NCBI RefSeq assembly: GCF_000512735.1
Contig: NZ_CP007028.1
Span: forward strand, 1,302,001 to 1,366,000
DNA from: Thermocrinis ruber
GTDB lineage: Bacteria; Aquificota; Aquificia; Aquificales; Aquificaceae
Direction: 5' to 3'
DNA: 64,000 nt
Positions 62,037 to 64,000 of this stretch are shown piece by piece. Both the position numbers and the translations under genes were made by a program. The first letter of the stretch is position 1. Each line of letters begins with the position of its first letter. The notes under the pieces are model-generated. The model saw only the letters and a program-made list of their open reading frames with translations, was not told the DNA's origin and did no database searches.

Positions 62037-63181
62037 GCTTTTACGTAGAGCTCGTATATGTCTTCCACGGTGGGCTCCACCGGGTTTATGGGAAAGAGTC
62101 CTCTGGAGAGCATATAGGTATCTTCTGTTAGCCTCTCTAACTTTTCCTTTTCCACACCAAGCTCTTTGAGAGAAACCCTCAATCCCACCTTTTCCAAGAG
62201 CTCAACGACCGCATCCACAGCCTTTTCTGGCTTTGGTTCGTAGCCCATAATCTCTGCAAAGAGGGCGTACTTTTGTGGGTTCCCTTTGTAGTTGAAGGCG
62301 GTTATTGCCGGGGCAAGCGCTGCAAGTCCCTCCGCGTGGGCCACATTCGGATAGTGGGCGGAAACTGGGTGTTCCATGCCGTGTATTAGGGCTACCCTCT
62401 TTTTGTCTATGGCTATGCCCGCCAGCATGGACGCATAGCTCATCCACTCCCTTGCGGTTAAGTTCTCCGGCTCGTTAACCGCCACCGGTAGCCATTCTTT
62501 TATGATCCTTAGGGCCCTTATTGCCAAGTCATCTGCAAAGATGTTTTCCACCTTATTGGTAAGGGATTCAAGGGCATGGACAAAGGCATCCACTCCCGTG
62601 ATGGCGGTTAGCCTTGGGCTCATGGAAAGGGTCAGGGTTGGGTCTATGATGGCAACCTTTGGATAGTTCAGGGAGTGGGAGATCACCAGCTTTTCCTTTC
62701 TCTTTGGGTTTGATATAACCGAGTATCTGTTTACCTCACTACCCGTGCCCGCGGTGGTTGGTATGCATATTACCGGTCTGTTGAGGTAGGGAATGAGCCT
62801 GGGACCTTCTGGATAATTCACATAATCCCATGCGTAGCCCTCGTTGGAAGAAACAATGGAAACCGCTTTGGCGGTGTCTAAGGCACTTCCGCCTCCCAAG
62901 CCCACTATGTAGTCTATTTTGTTTTCCACCACTATGGCGCTCGCTTCATTTACCATTTGATCGGTAGGGTTGGGCTCCACCCGGTCGTAAAGGATCACCT
63001 CCTCCGCACCCCATTTTTTAAGGGAACGAATAGCCCTATCTAAAGCTCCGTTTTCTTTGGTGCTGTTTTTACCTGTTATGATTATTGCCCTGTAGCCGTA
63101 CCTTTTGGCAACCTCTCCTAAGGTGTATAGCCTTCCACTCCCAAAGAGAACCTCAACAGGGAGGTAAAAATCAAACTTCAT
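62021..63181 (-). CDS. Iron-containing alcohol dehydrogenase
   Basis: 386 residues, group III NAD(P)-dependent dehydrogenase. LGGGSALDTAKAVSIV binds the nucleotide; IPTTAGTGSEVNRYSVI; GVDAFVHALESLTN gives two metal ligands (Asp, His); ALIHGMEHPVSAHYPNVAHAEGLA gives the other two His. The usual HPLGA motif is altered to HPVSAHYP. In anaerobic fermenters such enzymes are butanol or ethanol dehydrogenases; the substrate here is unknown. Starts within the DksA-like gene stop (ATGA), so they are coupled. Confidence 0.88.
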   Translation of the reverse strand: MKFDFYLPVEVLFGSGRLYTLGEVAKRYGYRAIIITGKNSTKENGALDRAIRSLKKWGAEEVILYDRVEPNPTDQMVNEASAIVVENKIDYIVGLGGGSALDTAKAVSIVSSNEGYAWDYVNYPEGPRLIPYLNRPVICIPTTAGTGSEVNRYSVISNPKRKEKLVISHSLNYPKVAIIDPTLTLSMSPRLTAITGVDAFVHALESLTNKVENIFADDLAIRALRIIKEWLPVAVNEPENLTAREWMSYASMLAGIAIDKKRVALIHGMEHPVSAHYPNVAHAEGLAALAPAITAFNYKGNPQKYALFAEIMGYEPKPEKAVDAVVELLEKVGLRVSLKELGVEKEKLERLTEDTYMLSRGLFPINPVEPTVEDIYELYVKAYEGF

Positions 63182-63621
63182 GCTTCTGTGATATCTTCCC
63201 TCTGAATCTCCATCTCCTCCGGCAGTGTACCTTCAAAAATAAGTGGTGTATAGGTAGGCACTATACCTTCTTCCTCCGCTTTTTCTGCGCAGACCGCATG
63301 GTATCTAGTCCAAGGTATAGCTAACAGTCTCTCATACTCTATGTACTCTCCGCAATACTCGCATACACCGTAGGTGCCCGCTTGAAGCTTTTGTAGTGCA
63401 TAGTCTATCTCCCTTATCACGAACATCTCCCTTGAGGAAAGGTTGTCAAGGACCTCTTGGGTGTAAGTCATCTGGCTTATGTCCTCTTGGTCCCCCGGTT
63501 CCCTTATCTGCTCTCCAATCTTACTCTGCGTGTCTTCAATTTTTCTGAACCTTTCCAAAAGCTTTGCCTTTTCTTCTTCAAGTCTTTCTTTCAAAACCTT
63601 TAACTGTTCTGGTGTTAGCAT
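63178..63621 (-). CDS. DksA/TraR-family zinc-finger protein
   Basis: 147 residues. N-terminal coiled coil (about 1-75, LTPEQLKVLKERLEEEKAKLLERF), then GVCEYCGEYIEYERLLAIPWTRYHAVC, a CX2C...HX2C-type zinc finger near 87-112. Known DksA enters the RNA polymerase secondary channel and acts with ppGpp. The coiled-coil tip DA/DD motif of E. coli DksA is not obvious, so it may be a general TraR-like or DksA-like regulator. A 35-residue tail follows the finger. Shine-Dalgarno AAGGAGG upstream. Confidence 0.85.
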   Translation of the reverse strand: MLTPEQLKVLKERLEEEKAKLLERFRKIEDTQSKIGEQIREPGDQEDISQMTYTQEVLDNLSSREMFVIREIDYALQKLQAGTYGVCEYCGEYIEYERLLAIPWTRYHAVCAEKAEEEGIVPTYTPLIFEGTLPEEMEIQREDITEA

Positions 63622-63642
63622 ACCAAACCTCCTTGTTTTCTG

Positions 63643-63659
63643 ATTATAAGGGATATAAT
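63643..63659. promoter_or_regulatory. Divergent promoters of the DksA-like gene and rpmE
   Basis: TATAAT on the minus strand at 63648-63643 and TATAAT on the plus strand at 63654-63659, only 5 bases apart. Both genes have proper leaders with Shine-Dalgarno sequences. Simultaneous use seems unlikely. Confidence 0.6.
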
Positions 63660-63691
63660 ATATATCTTCTCACTCTTTTGGAGGTGTAAAA

Positions 63692-63889
63692 ATGAAGAAG
63701 GGTATTCATCCTGAGTTGAAGCCTACCACTTTTGTGTGCGGATGTGGGAACACCTTTACACTGCTTTCCACGAAAGGTGGCACTGTCTATCTTGAAGTAT
63801 GCAATGCTTGCCATCCTTTCTACACAGGCAAGTTGAGGATAAAACCCTTCCTGCTGGAAGCCACAGGAAAGTCCGTCAATGCTTCATAA
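63692..63889 (+). CDS. rpmE: 50S ribosomal protein L31
   Basis: 65 residues, zinc-binding type: [21 protein letters not shown] with CGC at 16-18, then [11 protein letters not shown] with CX2C at 37-40. Bridges the two ribosomal subunits. Shine-Dalgarno GGAGGTG upstream. The end overlaps prfA by 11 bases; the rpmE-prfA order is common. Confidence 0.96.
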   Translation: MKKGIHPELKPTTFVCGCGNTFTLLSTKGGTVYLEVCNACHPFYTGKLRIKPFLLEATGKSVNAS

Positions 63890-64000
63890 GGACTTAGAAG
63901 AAAGACTACGGGTATTACACCAAAAATACATTCAACTTCAGGCTAAGCTCTCAGACCCAGAGATCATAAAAGACATAGACCTTTACTCTAAGCTAAGCAA
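63879..64000 (+). CDS. prfA: Peptide chain release factor 1 (5' end only)
   Basis: The first 40 residues are visible: [20 protein letters not shown] then [20 protein letters not shown]. This is the N-terminal helical domain pattern of RF1 (LSDPEII followed by a YxKLSK-type stretch). RF2 cannot be excluded from so little, but the gene order after rpmE favours RF1. Starts inside rpmE in another frame. Confidence 0.8.
   Translation, partial: MLHKDLEERLRVLHQKYIQLQAKLSDPEIIKDIDLYSKLS

Noticed and set aside
1-64000. CRISPR arrays, insertion sequences, rRNA, tmRNA, RNase P RNA
   Set aside because: I looked for spaced repeats, transposase-like proteins and structured RNA-sized gaps and saw none; gaps are all under about 150 bases.

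Overview
The window looks like a 64 kb piece of a chromosome from a hyperthermophilic or thermophilic member of the Aquificales (Hydrogenobacter/Thermocrinis/Aquifex relatives). This is inferred from recalled protein style: Lys/Glu-rich proteins, a NusG with a large inserted domain, a very long beta subunit, an S10 operon cut short after rpsQ, and LPS genes that imply an outer membrane. By eye the G+C content is in the mid-forties. Genes are packed very tightly: there is no stretch above 300 bases without a gene, and the longest intergenic gaps (about 125-145 bases) are promoter regions between divergent genes.

Layout. 1-4,900 (minus strand): ppa, kdsD, mtaD, tRNA-Pro, kdtA, ftsW; envelope and methionine-salvage genes in one probable transcript. 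4,940-29,021 (plus strand): a long translation/transcription block made of tRNA-Thr, Tyr, Gly, Thr, tuf, rpmG, tRNA-Trp, secE, nusG, rplKAJL, rpoBC, rpsL, rpsG, fusA, a second identical tuf, the S10 cluster rpsJ to rpsQ, then a TusC/TusB-like pair. 29,034-31,822: a fumarate reductase/succinate dehydrogenase flavoprotein and purK. 31,812-38,645: malQ, an unrecognised winged-helix plus PD-(D/E)XK protein, a half-size sulfur oxygenase reductase-like protein, lptB, topA, trmD and a Xer-type recombinase. 38,661-42,055: tRNA-Val and tRNA-Arg, a small nuclease plus methyltransferase pair, pdxJ, moeB, speD. 42,152-50,510: rsmD, coaD, a GcvH/LbpA-like lipoyl protein, rlpA, a short RlmN-like radical SAM protein, ricT, holB, folE, tkt, ybeY, phoH. 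50,554-64,000: pyrB, an MFS transporter, dnaX, lnt, an EamA protein, xth, hisC, a small ribbon-helix-helix-like protein, engB, folC, rnr, an iron alcohol dehydrogenase, a DksA-like protein, rpmE and the start of prfA.

What stands out. (1) A 151-residue protein carries the Cys, His, His and Glu that form the active site of sulfur oxygenase reductase, but only one domain. (2) The mtaD frame runs right through the tRNA-Pro gene, and the kdtA ATG uses the tRNA discriminator base as its A. (3) Many first genes of transcription units have a -10 box only 6 to 10 bases before the start codon and no Shine-Dalgarno sequence, which predicts widespread leaderless mRNAs. (4) A well-placed 26-codon upstream ORF precedes and overlaps speD. 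(5) RpoB carries an inserted CX2C...CX2C zinc ribbon, and S19 has a roughly 60-residue N-terminal extension. (6) Six of seven convergent gene pairs overlap at their 3' ends. (7) Sulfur-related genes recur: TusC/TusB-like, the SOR-like protein and a GcvH/LbpA-like carrier.

All identifications rest on reading motifs and on memory of protein families; no database search was run.
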